From: Larimichthys crocea
Taxonomy: Eukaryota; Chordata; Actinopteri; Sciaenidae
Reading direction: 5' to 3'
NCBI RefSeq assembly: GCF_000972845.2
Contig: NC_040028.1
Coordinates: forward strand, 10,300,038-10,364,037
DNA: 64,000 nucleotides
The notes below the pieces were generated by a model. It was given only the letters and a program-made list of their open reading frames with translations, was not told where the DNA came from and did not search any database. Each line of letters begins with the position of its first letter. The first letter of the stretch is position 1. Positions 38,401-49,091 of the stretch are shown piece after piece. The position numbers and the translations under genes are program-made.

Positions 38401-40460
38401 GACAGGGTTGACTTTGGATCTGGATTACACTTAGTCAGCTCCTCTTACATGTGATATACACTTCCATCCCACCGATCCATCCCACCAAGCACACACACAC
38501 ACACACACAAAGGTTTGCTATGCAGTTCTCTAATACCGTTTATATAAAGTTGCTATAAAGAAAGTGACATAAATATTAAAGCAATCCATTTTTTTTAGCT
38601 TTGTTTTTAAAGAGAAGCTTTTCCAAGATACTAATTTATTCCACGATTGCATAATTTAATAAATATGCATGTATTTTAAAAGGAAAAACCAGATTTTCTA
38701 CACTGCGAACAACTAACTGTCATACTCAGCACTGTCACCCTCTTTCCCCTCCCTCCTTGCCAAGCTGCAGAACCATAGCATCCATCCGGACGGCTATATA
38801 GCCAGCCCCCAAAAGCAGCCAAGGTCAATTGCCTTTCCTGCTCCTCTCATCCTGTGCTTTATGTACCTTCACATCCAGGGAAAGAGAGCTGCGCTATTTC
38901 TGCTCTGCTGCAAGGTGACTGCTGCTTTACACCAGCGACGGCTACACTAATACAGGCTAGAAAAGAGAGCACAGAATATTTGCTTTAACACTGGAGGAAA
39001 ACTTATTGAAAATCTATTGACATAAAAGTGAAATGTGGTGTTAAACTAAGAATAAATAAAAGGTTCTCATACCTGTCATGACTTTGACTGGCTTGTATAC
39101 ACTAATGTTGAAAAAGCCTGAAAATCTGAATAAAGAACCATGTCAAAGGATTAATTGTTCAGCTGTAGATAAGTGGATTGTTGGCTGATGTTAAAGAGAC
39201 ATAAATGGCCATAATGTGGGCTTTGAAAGAGTGAAAACGCTGATTCCTGCTTTTTTTTTTTCCTCCTGTGGCTTGTACTCTTTGTTTTGGAAGAAAATCA
39301 ATATTAAAACAAAAAACAAAAAACAAAAAAAAAACCTCCTGCATCAGTTTTGTGAAATCAACTGATCAGTAAACCAAGAAGTCGTGTTGTACAGGGTTGT
39401 GCAAGCACACAAAAAGATGGATATTGAATGTATGAATGCATTGTTCAACATCTCAAAAGGAGATGACTAAAGGATGAAAAAGATGGATCCATAATGGATC
39501 CACCATTTTGACAATAATCAAAACTGAACTTTTATATTGTGTTCATGCTAAATTTTCTTCATCTCACCCTCTCTGACATTTTCTTCTTTACTGCAGCCTC
39601 TGATTCTACTTTTTCTATAAAAAATAGCAATTTGCCTAAGATTCAGACAGAGACTTTTTACGTGCTTGTGCTCCTCAGGCATAGTTTATACTGTGCTTGT
39701 TGTAGTCCACTGTAGATTTTCGTACCGTAGGATTGTCCATCGTATGACCTTTCAGCTTCCGCATCCTCTCTGCCATTTGTACAGCAAACTTCTAACATTT
39801 TAGAAAGGATTACTATTATTATCTTTTACATAAGTGAGAGCATGTTTTGGTGCAGCCATTTTTCATCCTTGCATAGATAAACTGTTTCAAGTGTGAATAT
39901 CTCCCTCCCTCTCTCTCTCTCTCTCGCTCTCTCCTTTGTTCCCAGATGTCTCCTTACAGCTGCCATGACTGACTGCAAACTCATTTATTACAGGTCACAA
40001 ACGCCAAGTGCTTCATTTAAAAGGACGCCACCCTCCCTCTCCTCTAACACAAGTGAAAAATCGACCTGCAAGAATAGCATACAGGGCATACCGCTCCATT
40101 AGCACTAAGCGGAGGCCAGCAGCGTTCAAAAGATGGGAACAGGGGTTTGAGCAGCGGGGGCAAAACAGAAAGGCCGAAGGGATTTGTGACATCTTTCATT
40201 CTACCGCAGCTATCAACAGAACTGTGCACATGGCAACAACATAGAGAGTGAACAATTTACAGTAACTCTTTTTAAATGCAAAGCCTCCAAAATAAATGAA
40301 TAACAAAACACCACATTGTGTTTTTTTGTTGTTTTTTTGGCATGAACAAATCTGGCAACCCTTGCTACAATTCTTCCGACTGACTGAATCATTTAAAAAT
40401 AAAAAATAAAAATGTTTGCATTAACTTAAACAATCGCTTTAAACCTTAACCCACATCCTT
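35490..40460. other. Intronic DNA without recognised genes
   Basis: Unique sequence with poly-T (38126-38145) and CA (38490-38509) tracts. A 223-codon plus frame (37668-38339) is driven by purine-rich and then T-rich low complexity and is not a gene. The segment near 37930-37965 (CTGCTGATTAATTGTCC) may be regulatory. Confidence 0.5.
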
Positions 40461-40464
40461 AGCC

Positions 40465-40625
40465 TGTTTCATATTTATTCAGCCGCACAAATCACCAAAT
40501 CGAGATTTTTGCAAGTGTGTGTTCTGCCGGCCATATCCGATATCACTCAAAGCCTGTCTGTAATTACATTGTAAATGCAGATTAGCTATGAATATTTTAT
40601 AAGGGGATTACTAAAAGAGGAAAGA
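40465..40625. promoter_or_regulatory. Candidate conserved non-coding element
   Basis: Contains TTCATATTTATTCAGCCGC, then CTGTAATTACATTGTAAATG, then ATTAGCTATGAATATTTTAT. It is a dense set of homeodomain and POU-type cores with little simple repeat. Conservation untested. Confidence 0.33.
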
Positions 40626-40795
40626 GACAGAGAAGGAGAGAGTGGAGAGAAATCAGCCCTTTAACACACACCCACATGCAGAACTGCATGAAAAGCTTGT
40701 TTGAAGGTGGAGCTAGTCTTTCATGCCCAAGTTGTCAGCCTATTATCATCCTTTTATACGTCTGCCACCATTATTAACTTTGAGCAGGAATAGAA

Positions 40796-40798
<3 letters not shown>

Positions 40799-40831
<33 letters not shown>

Positions 40832-40837
40832 AAAAAA
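40799..40837. repeat. (AC)n followed by A11
   Basis: 29-bp AC run passing into an A tract. Confidence 0.94.
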
Positions 40838-40889
40838 GTGAGAATAAAACACATCACTCCAATATGTCAGGCTGTCGCTTCAGAGAGAG

Positions 40890-41030
40890 GAAAAAAACAC
40901 AGCAGACTCTATTATCAACTCTTATCATCGGACTCTCATTCTAAAATGTGGCGGTAATGAGTGTGTCTTAACAAAGATTAGCCATAATTTCCATTGTCAT
41001 TTTAATGCTCCCACATTATGTGGAGGCTTA
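40890..41030. promoter_or_regulatory. Candidate conserved non-coding element
   Basis: Holds GGCGGTAATGAGTG, CTTAACAAAGATTAGCC (SOX/TCF-like AACAAAG), then CCATAATTTCCATTGTC (SOX-type CCATTGT) and TTTTAATGCTCCC. It lies between two microsatellites but is not repetitive itself. Conservation untested. Confidence 0.3.
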
Positions 41031-41102
41031 CAAAGCCACAGATGAAGGCAGAGGGTGGGCGGAGGAAGAGGAACAGGCAGACAGTGGAGCAGTGCGAGCA
41101 AG

Positions 41103-41116
41103 CGAGAGAAAGAGAA

Positions 41117-41149
<33 letters not shown>

Positions 41150-41153
41150 GGGA
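41103..41153. repeat. (GA)n microsatellite, interrupted
   Basis: GA/AGGG tract about 50 bp long, followed downstream by AC-rich patches at 41240-41274. Confidence 0.92.
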
Positions 41154-41503
41154 GTCTCAGGAGCTCGGTTAGTCTGTCAGTCACCCTCTATCCCTTCAAC
41201 CATGCAGCCGTACAAACAAACACTGACAGACACAGTCACCACACAAACACACACACACCCACACACACACACATAGTATATGCGCATGTTTCCCAGACCC
41301 TTTGTCACCACATTTTGAATCCCTCAAAATGTGCTTGTCAAAAAAAGGGCCGGTGCCTGACAGCCTTCTGCAACCCTCCAGGAGGATGCGGAGGACAGAC
41401 GGGGCTCATTGTGAGAGGAGTAGCAGCAACAACAAAGGGGATCAAAAAAAAAGTCTCACCAAGTGACAGACATACATGATGCGTTCTGACTCCCGACATC
41501 TAC

Positions 41504-41525
41504 GTTCACTACGTACGTAGTGAAC
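41504..41525. repeat. Perfect 22-bp palindrome
   Basis: The half GTTCACTACGT at 41504-41514 is followed without a spacer by its exact reverse complement at 41515-41525. The centre is ACGTACGT. It can bind a dimeric factor or form a short cruciform. Confidence 0.95.
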
Positions 41526-41529
41526 ACAT

Positions 41530-44500
41530 GAATGAGACATACAAGGGCATGGATAATGCACGTTTGGTGTATGCTTCAAAGTGATGGCCCAGGGTGAAGG
41601 CAGTATGAGTGCGTGGGTATGTGTCTAAGTGTGTGGGAGCGAGTCTTGGAGTGTGTGAGGCACACTGGCAGCAGTCTGCACTGACAGACAACTTTATGTG
41701 AATCCTATAAAAAATAAAAAATAAAAAAAAACGATGTGCTACATTTCAAAATAATACAATGCAATTTTCACAAAACTTGGTTGTTGTAGAATAAGTGTTT
41801 CATATCTTGCAAATACCACAAATCTTCATATCATACAGAAGTGACAACCCTAGTATTGGTAACATTTTTGTGAGTGTGCAGTTTTGTTAAAACCTTTTTG
41901 AACAATACACATAAACAATGGAAAAGAGATGTATGACTTGTTTTTTACTACAACTCCACTATGGTATAGTGTTGAGGCAAGGTTTGTTTCAGTGTTTTTT
42001 CTGTGGTAATGTTTCACTTGTTTGCCGGTTTAGTCGATAGACTATAGCTAATTTTACCATTTATATGACAGATTCTCCTTTTTGTACACACAATATATTT
42101 ACCCTGACCTGATCCCTGCAGCAATGGTGGTAAAATAAAATACAATCCTCCAAACAAGGATTCTTTGACTGACAGTTGTCTGCACTGTGCATGGTGACAC
42201 AGCATCATTTGGCCTCTTTTATTGGAGTGCTGTTTTTGTCCCTCCGATTTCACCACATTCAAAAAAAAAAGCTGAATGATAGCAGAAGCCATGAGAATTT
42301 TTATTGTTTTTTCATGCTGCAAGCTTTTCTTGGTGGCCCTAAACGCACATTTGCCAACCTAATTAAAACGCAGCGGATTGATTTCCCCGCCGCTGAAACT
42401 TAGTCCCCAATCTGTCTAAACTAGCTGTATTGTCAAAGATATCAAGCAAGGACCTTGTTTGTGCTGTTGTTGTTGAGTGTTTGTTGCACTACCATGCTAA
42501 TGAAGGCCTTTGGTTGCTGTGTATTCAGCTCTCTGGGCCTGTGTTGCACAGAGGCTATCAGTATTTCTATTTGCATGTCTTGCTCTTGCCGCTTTTCCTT
42601 TCATTCTCTCAGACACATAAAAAACTCAAATTCAGAAAGCATAAAGAGAAACCATAAAAGCAGAAAACACAGAGGGAATGAAAAACAGCAAACCTTATCA
42701 AATCTGCAGTAATCTAATTGCTTGTAAACCACGCTCCAAACGTAGAATTTGCATTTTAAATACACATGTGACAAACAGCTGGCAGAATTAAGCATACAGA
42801 CATGGGTGATGTTCCAATCCAATTATGACACCCTTCAAAAAGAGGACATCTAATAGCTGAGCTGACAATGATGCATGGCAAAACACATGCACATGTGTGC
42901 TGCATTTATGACTGCAGGTGATAAATGAGGGTACGGCACTTGGAAAGGTCACATAGTATATGATCCAATCATTTCTGCTGGCTGCAGACAGTCTGACTGG
43001 TTATGAGCCCATCAACAAGTCAAAACTGGAAAACAACGTGTCCAGTTGTGTACTCAGAAAAAGGAATTATAATACGTCTCTCTTGTCATCCTTAACAAAG
43101 AAATCGGTCTTAATCTAATACATTTTGGATGAATCTGATACAAAGTTATAAGTCCCTGTGGTAGTGATTAAGAACGTTACAGTAACATCACAGCAGATTA
43201 AAAACAAAAAAAAACAGACAAAAAAATAAAAACACCATTAGAGACAATAAGGTCATAGACTCACTATCGAGAGGGACTCTGCACACACACTTCCAGTCCC
43301 TGTTGGAATATTAGAGTGATTTTTCATTAGAGATTCTTGGACCGCATTGTGGGTGCTGCACATGTATTATTGATGCCAGTGGTTCAAAAGCAGTTTGTTT
43401 GTTGAGGAGTGCAGAGATTTATAGGAAACTTAATGGTTTCCACTACTCTTACAATGAACAGTCTAGATTACACAAACAGAAGGTTTGTATTCTTTATCTG
43501 GCTGCAGGGTGAAATCCCCAGGAGAGAAAAACAATAAAAAATGGTTAGAATTTCTTTTCTGCAGCAAATGTCTTTTGGCTACTTTTTTTCCTGGCAGTAA
43601 CATATGGTAAGGCACGAACAAAAAGACAGCATTCGTATATCTTTTAGTTTGTCATTGAAAGTAACCAAAACTTGTCTGTAAGGAGCAAGCAATAATACAA
43701 TATTATCTACATTGAATCATTTATAACATTACCCTGTCATCACGTATTCATCACCTCTGAAAGTGCACCCTTACTATTTGTAAAAGCAAGAAGAAAGAAG
43801 GATTTGGTGTTAGATTATATTTTTCCATATATGATGATCGATGGTTAAGTTGCTCATCATCTCTCGCGCAGACCGAGACAGGGGGAGATGAAAGCAAAGA
43901 AGTTCACATTTCTTTTACCAACAAATGGAAGCGGATCAGTACCTAATCAAAGACTGCCATTCTTCTAATAAAAAGCCTTGTGGCAGTGGAGGGTCAAAGC
44001 TGCTTTATCAAGCGACAGCAGGCAAAGATATGACTGTAAGGGGGCTTTGTGACGAAGCGGAGCTGTGTGGGCTGCTAAATGTAACACCATTCTTTCCCTA
44101 TGCTTCAGACAGGAAGAAAAAAACAAATACACGCGGACAAGAAGTGTCGGCCCGCTTTGTGGTGAGAATGAACTACATCCCTCACACCACGAGCCTCTTT
44201 CTGTGCCTCACTTGATCCCCTGTAAACATTTTCATATACTACAAACTCACATATAAGCTATACACTGGAACTGCACTGTCAATGTGAGTATAGTAAACAG
44301 TAGGTGCCACTGAAAAATCGTAGATGCAGCATATTCAACTTCCGTTTCAGTTTTTAGAGGCTAGTCCATCCTTTAGAGTGGAATTATTAAAAAGATCTCA
44401 GTTTACTTTATATTAAGAAATAAGAAACTGCTTCAGGCTGTTAAAGATTGTCATTCAAGGATGTTGTTTGTCTACTTGCTAATTGAAAAAGCACCCACTC
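41530..44500. other. Intronic DNA, little recognised
   Basis: Unique AT-rich DNA with A-rich patches (41709-41731, 43201-43232). A short patch at 42335-42420 has CCTAATTAAAACGCAGCGG and ATTGATTTCCCCGCCGC and may be a small regulatory element. No exons or transposon ends recognised. Confidence 0.5.
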
Positions 44501-44502
44501 CC

Positions 44503-44527
44503 CACACACACACACACACACACACAC
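44503..44527. repeat. (CA)n microsatellite
   Basis: 25-bp uninterrupted CA run. Confidence 0.95.
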
Positions 44528-45109
44528 GGTTGCCTTCGATACAGATGACTTGACCGTACTCCTGAATATTCATGAATATAGAGTTTTGGAATGTGGACAT
44601 ATTGTTTAGTATCGGCTGCTGTATACATTTCCCACCTCTATCTCCCAGCTCAGGTGTAAAGCTGCAGCTGAATGAAGAGCAGAGTGCAGTGCAGCGACTC
44701 TGCATCTTCCAGACGAGCTCTGTCATGTGAGAAACTTGACTTCAAGTTAGATGATTTTGAGGAGTTTGACTTTAGGATTACATGGATACTTATGTAAGCT
44801 GGGAAAGTTACAGAATTTGGAAGAACAAAAACTCTGGAAAAGCTTCTGATTTTTAGTTTCTGAAAAAAGTGACATTTTGCAGATTAAAAGAAACAAAAAC
44901 AAATAGGAATGGTTGCCTTTCTTACTTTTTTTTATTTTTTACCATTTTTAAAATCTAAATTTAGTCCCCTTCATCAGAAAGCGTTGCGTTTTTAATGTCT
45001 CATTAACATGTACGTTTGCATGAAAAATGAAAAGCAGTTGTGCTGCATGCATATGCGTTTCTCTATTCTTATGTTGTACGTCATGCTTCATACACACCCC
45101 AGGCTACAG

Positions 45110-45200
45110 GACGCACACTAAAGCGAATCGGACAGCTCGTTCGCGCGCGCAGGTGCGCACGCCAACACACACGCGAGCGCACGCATGTCATGCCTTTCTC
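45110..45200. other. CpG cluster with alternating purine-pyrimidine sequence
   Basis: Dense CpG stretch including CGCGCGCGCAGGTGCGCACG and ACACACACGCGAGCGCACGC. These alternating purine-pyrimidine tracts favour Z-DNA. It lies about 2.5 kb inside intron 1 from the proposed erbb4 exon. CpG density here is well above that of the rest of the intron. Confidence 0.6.
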
Positions 45201-45818
45201 TCTCACAGACGGAACTTAATCCGTGTTTATAATGTATAATCCGCTTGTATTCGTTTGTGTCTGTGGCACTCTGATTCTCTTGTTGTGTTCCTTTAACTTC
45301 CACATACATTTTTACAAGATTTGGTCCGGATACGTGAAAGGCAAACGCCACTGTCACCTCCACGCAGGATTGTTTCGTTTCAGAGAAACGCATCGAGCAG
45401 GTTATTGAAACACAAGTGCGTTAAGTATAACCCTAAAAGAAATTGTTGTTTTATTGTTCTGGAAGAATACAATGTGTTTAATGTCAACCCCCCTGTTACG
45501 TAAACTGTTTGGACAGATGCTGCAAAATACCATTCTTGACAAGTAAGAGAGTTTTAAGTGATATAAGTGACCCTGCTATTATTTCTGAATTCTGAATCCA
45601 AAAGAAAAACAGTCCCTTGGTTGAAACGACCTTTCCTTCGAACTATGAGGGGGTCACCTCATGAACTGGACTCGCCAACATTCCCTTAAAAAGGTGAAAC
45701 AGCAAACAAAACATGCTCGATATTTTGTTTTACTAATAAGACTTTTGGAATAATCTCATTTCATTTCATCATGATAACACAGTTTAATGCAGAATATGGC
45801 AAGAACACCCCACCACCA

Positions 45819-45821
<3 letters not shown>

Positions 45822-45861
<40 letters not shown>
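45822..45861. repeat. (CT)20 microsatellite
   Basis: 40-bp uninterrupted CT run about 1.8 kb inside intron 1 from the erbb4 exon. Confidence 0.97.
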
Positions 45862-45864
<3 letters not shown>

Positions 45865-46529
45865 TAACCGCATCCAACCTTTTAATTCAATCACACGTTC
45901 CTTTCAAGGCTCTACTGGACGCGGATCTTATTAACCACAGGTTACAGTGGTGGGCCTGTGCGTTACACTGCGCGCATTCACTCCTCATGAGATCACATTT
46001 TGAAGGGGATACATTTCAAAAAGAAAAGAGAAAAAAAAGTCTCATTCCCTGTATTTTTTTCCACCACTCAGAACAAGCTGTGCTGAAAGCACTGAGATTG
46101 TTTGAAACCATGTTTCACTTATTATAAGATTTTTTTTTTTCCTTCCGCACAACAAAAGAAACGCAACAAAAGGACCGCAGAACATTTTTGATAATGGTAA
46201 TTATGTCACATATCCTTGGCATAAAAAAAAGACGTTGTTGTTGTGTGTCGTAAATCCGCAGTCTCTCCATCAGTCACATCACTCTACATAGGTGGTCGAA
46301 ATAGTTTCACACACTGCTCTTAACACTGACCATAACTAAAAGCAAGCGAACGTGTATGAATTACGCACATGACCTTGTCTTCTCTGGTCTAATTTGAGTC
46401 ATCGTCCTGCCTGAAGACAATCAAACACAATGAGGATGATGGGTGTTTTTTTTTATTTACAAGCCCTCTAATCTCTCTCTCATACACACACACAAACACA
46501 CACACAAACACACACACTAACAGTCACAC

Positions 46530-46650
46530 ACAGGCTCACTCGCGCACCTTCCCTGTGCGTAAAGAGCGCCGCTGTACTGTACAAACGGTACTGCCACTGC
46601 CAGCGTCAAAGTGCTGTGCGCTACAGCGCTGACTGTCAGACTGTGGTCCA
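46530..46650. other. CpG-containing patch in proximal intron 1
   Basis: CpG sites cluster in CACTCGCGCACC, GAGCGCCGCTG and GTGCGCTACAGCGCTGAC, about 1 kb inside the intron. It may be part of the promoter-proximal CpG-rich zone. Confidence 0.4.
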
Positions 46651-47623
46651 CACAGGATCCCTGAGGGGGCTCACTATAAAATGAGGCATAATTCAATTTC
46701 ACGGTAATCCGCTTTGCTTTTATCCCGATTACAGAATGCATATGGATGAATGTTCACTACTGTTATCGCCCTTTGTACAGGTGACACAGTTACACAGATG
46801 TGTGAAGTATTAAAACACATTATGGATAGACCGTTGCAAAACGAGTCCCTGCAGGAATTGCAACTTAAAGTAGTTAATTGGTGCCCTTGGAATGACTTGC
46901 GTAGAAGTGTGAATACAACCCATTGTCCTACAAACGGATATTTCAAATGAATGAAGGAAAAAATGCAGATTGCATTTTAGCATCTCCTCTATCCGTGTTA
47001 TTTAGGGATGAACTGGGCTAGATGGAGAGACAGACTGAAGAAAGGGACTTCTCAAACAGAGTCGTGCATCAGACAGCCTGTTTATCCACAGGAGGGAAGA
47101 CAAGAGCACAGTAGTCTGTTGAAATGCGAGGCTGTCACTCCTCTGTGTTTGTCCACACTGTGTCTAAAGGACACGTGTGGTGGACATTAAATGCTCTCCT
47201 CTCCCTCTAAATTCAACAGTGCCGCTCTGTGCACGGAAAGGACAGAGCAGGGCAGCTTACCACATCATATATGTCCTGCTACAGCCTGCCATCTGCTCAA
47301 ACCAACACCTGTGTTTGAGTACCACAGTACTCTGAACGTCAAACCCGATTTTCAGGTTAATGTTTATGTTGTGATTTTGTGCTTTTTTAAATGACAGGAT
47401 GATGGAATGATTACAAATGTATTAAAATAACAGCGGGGATGCAGAATGTATCTGTTATACCCTAATGCACTTGTTTTGTGTGTAAAAAAACAACAACAAA
47501 AAAACAGCAATGGAAAAGTATGCTGGATGGATAACTGTGCCACTGCGCTCAGTGCGCGCTTTCCAAGCTCCACGGACACACAAAACTGCGCACCGGTGGA
47601 GCAAACGGATGGAATTCACTCAC

Positions 47624-47702
47624 CTGATTGTGAAGAGCTCGACCCGAACAAGAAGCACGTCAGGAGAACGCCGAAGCAACACAGGGCAGTCGTTGGTTTC
47701 AT
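47624..47702 (-). CDS. erbb4: erbb4 first coding exon: signal peptide (partial CDS)
   Basis: ERBB4 is the neuregulin-binding receptor tyrosine kinase of the EGF receptor family, acting at the plasma membrane in heart, neural crest and nervous system development. This exon codes only for its secretion signal. An ATG (complement of 47700-47702) in good context (ACA before it, A after) opens MKPTTALCC, a hydrophobic core FGVLLTCFLFG, and SSSSQS, 26 codons plus one base. The exon is closed by CAATCAG|GTGAGT, a consensus donor in phase 1. Human ERBB4 exon 1, as I recall it, is 27 codons plus one base, begins MKPATGL, ends DSQS and has the same phase. The MKP start, conserved T and L, SQS end and phase agree. 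The rest of the protein is outside the window. A teleost has one or two copies, so erbb4a versus erbb4b cannot be told. Another receptor with a similar signal exon is possible but less likely. Confidence 0.78.
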
Positions 47703-48045
47703 TGTTGTGCTTGACAAGTATCTCCTTTTAAATTCACATGTCCAGCAGCGTATCTTTCCTTGAAACAGCCAGAAAGGATGACTCGTTGGCGTTTGAAGCC
47801 TCTTTAGCCGGTGAGTTGAGGGACTTTAGTCGCTTTTGACTAAGTTTGCAGCTTGTCCGACAGTCCTCCTCCTCGCCCCTCGGCGCCTGCAGGTTTAACT
47901 TGTGACTGACGTGAAAGCAGAAATAGTCGAATATTAGTTTCCAACGCGCGCACTGTAAAGCTTGTCTAAACAGTATAAAGCAGTACTCATGGCATTACTC
48001 CCCGACTTGGATACAGTATGCAGCTGTAGACTCGTATTCTTCAGA
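47703..48045 (-). other. erbb4: Inferred erbb4 5' UTR with upstream ORFs
   Basis: This is the region between the main ATG and a start site expected about 25-30 bases downstream of the TATA-like box at 48073. It is CpG-rich, and on the minus strand has GAGGGGCGAGGAGGAGG (SP1-like). Three upstream ATGs are present: a two-codon uORF at 47987-47995, an 18-codon uORF at 47934-47990 that overlaps it in another frame, and an ATG-TGA start-stop at 47734-47739, only 31 bases before the main ATG. Such uORFs usually reduce translation of the main frame. The transcription start is predicted, not seen, and a spliced 5' UTR cannot be excluded. Confidence 0.5.
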
Positions 48046-48072
48046 CACACCTCCGAGCCACTAAACTCCTCC

Positions 48073-48078
48073 TATATA
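48073..48078 (-). promoter_or_regulatory. TATA-like box
   Basis: On the minus strand the text is GAGTATATAGGAGG, a good TATA context, about 370 bases upstream of the erbb4 ATG. A CCAAT box lies just upstream. Confidence 0.45.
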
Positions 48079-48085
48079 CTCTGTG

Positions 48086-48090
48086 ATTGG
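48086..48090 (-). promoter_or_regulatory. CCAAT box (proximal)
   Basis: On the minus strand GTGCCAATCACAG, an NF-Y-type site. It lies unusually close to the TATA-like box (under 10 bases), so one of the two may be non-functional. Confidence 0.4.
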
Positions 48091-48147
48091 CACCGGTGCC
48101 CGCCGATCACCTCAAACCCCACCAGCCATAACTCCATACGCGCTGCC

Positions 48148-48152
48148 ATTGG
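48148..48152 (-). promoter_or_regulatory. CCAAT box (distal)
   Basis: On the minus strand TGAACCAATGGCAGCGCG, an NF-Y-type site in the usual zone 60-100 bases upstream of a start site near 48045. Confidence 0.45.
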
Positions 48153-49036
48153 TTCACACAAGCTGCCCCAAAATCCCATGAATTCGTGCGTCTGCTCCGT
48201 TGCACCTGTCACACTGAACACAGTCAAGATGAATGCTGCGAGAAGGATTTATAGGTGTAATGAGCGAAATAGAGCCGAATATCACTTATAGGTAGATGTC
48301 CCATGCGCCTTTGAAGGTCTTATCTAGATTTGATAATGTATAGTCTGGTATTGGAAGTGTTGTTGATTTAATATTGAACTGAACTGTCAACGCTGTCTCT
48401 GGGAGTGCAGTGAGAGTGATGTCTGGTACTAGAATAGATTTCATTATATTAATGTCAGGTTTACAGTGAATTAAATTGTCATTTTGCTGATACCATGACG
48501 CTTCCTCCTATCTAAAGTTGTTTAAGTTTATAAGACTGTGATTCAACATGGCCAGACGCCATGAAGAGTAGGCATTTTGACAGAAAAAATTATAACTGAG
48601 GACCATTAAAAAAAAAAAAAAAATGCTGCACCTTAAGCAAAGATTTCCATTTTTCCTCAGCTATCAGAGTGCATTACTGTTGAAGGCAATATCTCTTCAT
48701 ATTCAGGGTAATCATTTCCCCAGGGGTGGCTCCATGTAAATGACACAAATAAAAGTCAAACAGAACGTTTAGATAGTGATATTATTGTGCTCGCTGGGTT
48801 ATTTGTAATAGTTTGAAAGCGGTGACTTTGCGGTGGCAGGAAAAATAACCAAGATAATGGGAGCCTAGGAAACAATGTGACAAAAGGTTATTACTTTCTG
48901 AACCAGCTGCTGCCTATGCTTTCACACTGTGGGAGAAGGGTGAGGACCTCCTGGAGTTACAATATGTCTGCACATCTGGGCAGAAATCTCGCACTCTGAC
49001 TACCCCACCCCCCCACGGACCCTAAGTTCTCTCTCT

Positions 49037-49037
<1 letters not shown>

Positions 49038-49087
<50 letters not shown>
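49038..49087. repeat. (CA)25 microsatellite
   Basis: 50-bp uninterrupted CA run, the longest pure dinucleotide tract in the window, about 1 kb upstream of the inferred erbb4 start. Confidence 0.97.

Positions 49088-49091
<4 letters not shown>

Larger units (their letters stand above)
1..47623 (-). other. erbb4: erbb4 intron 1, 5' portion (partial)
   Basis: This stretch lies downstream, on the minus strand, of the GTGAGT donor that closes the coding exon at 47624. If that exon is erbb4 exon 1, everything from 47623 to the left window edge is intron 1, which is very long in vertebrate ERBB4 genes. I saw no match to exon 2, which in human encodes the region around CAGTENKLSSL and NLEITSIEHN, so the intron continues past the window. 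The content is AT-rich unique DNA, microsatellites and a few transposons, with no long conserved reading frame. Confidence rests on the exon call. Confidence 0.7.
47520..48200 (-). promoter_or_regulatory. erbb4: CpG-rich promoter region of erbb4
   Basis: CpG dinucleotides are clearly enriched over this span (for example GCGCTCAGTGCGCGC, CGCCCCTCGGCGCC, CCAACGCGCGCAC), against a CpG-poor background. The span covers the coding exon, the inferred 5' UTR and the TATA/CCAAT boxes. CpG islands mark most vertebrate promoters. I judged this by eye and did not compute observed/expected CpG. Confidence 0.65.

Noticed and set aside
47962..48291. 109-codon plus-strand ORF over the erbb4 promoter
   Set aside because: It is the shadow of a CpG-rich promoter on the opposite strand. 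No domain is seen.
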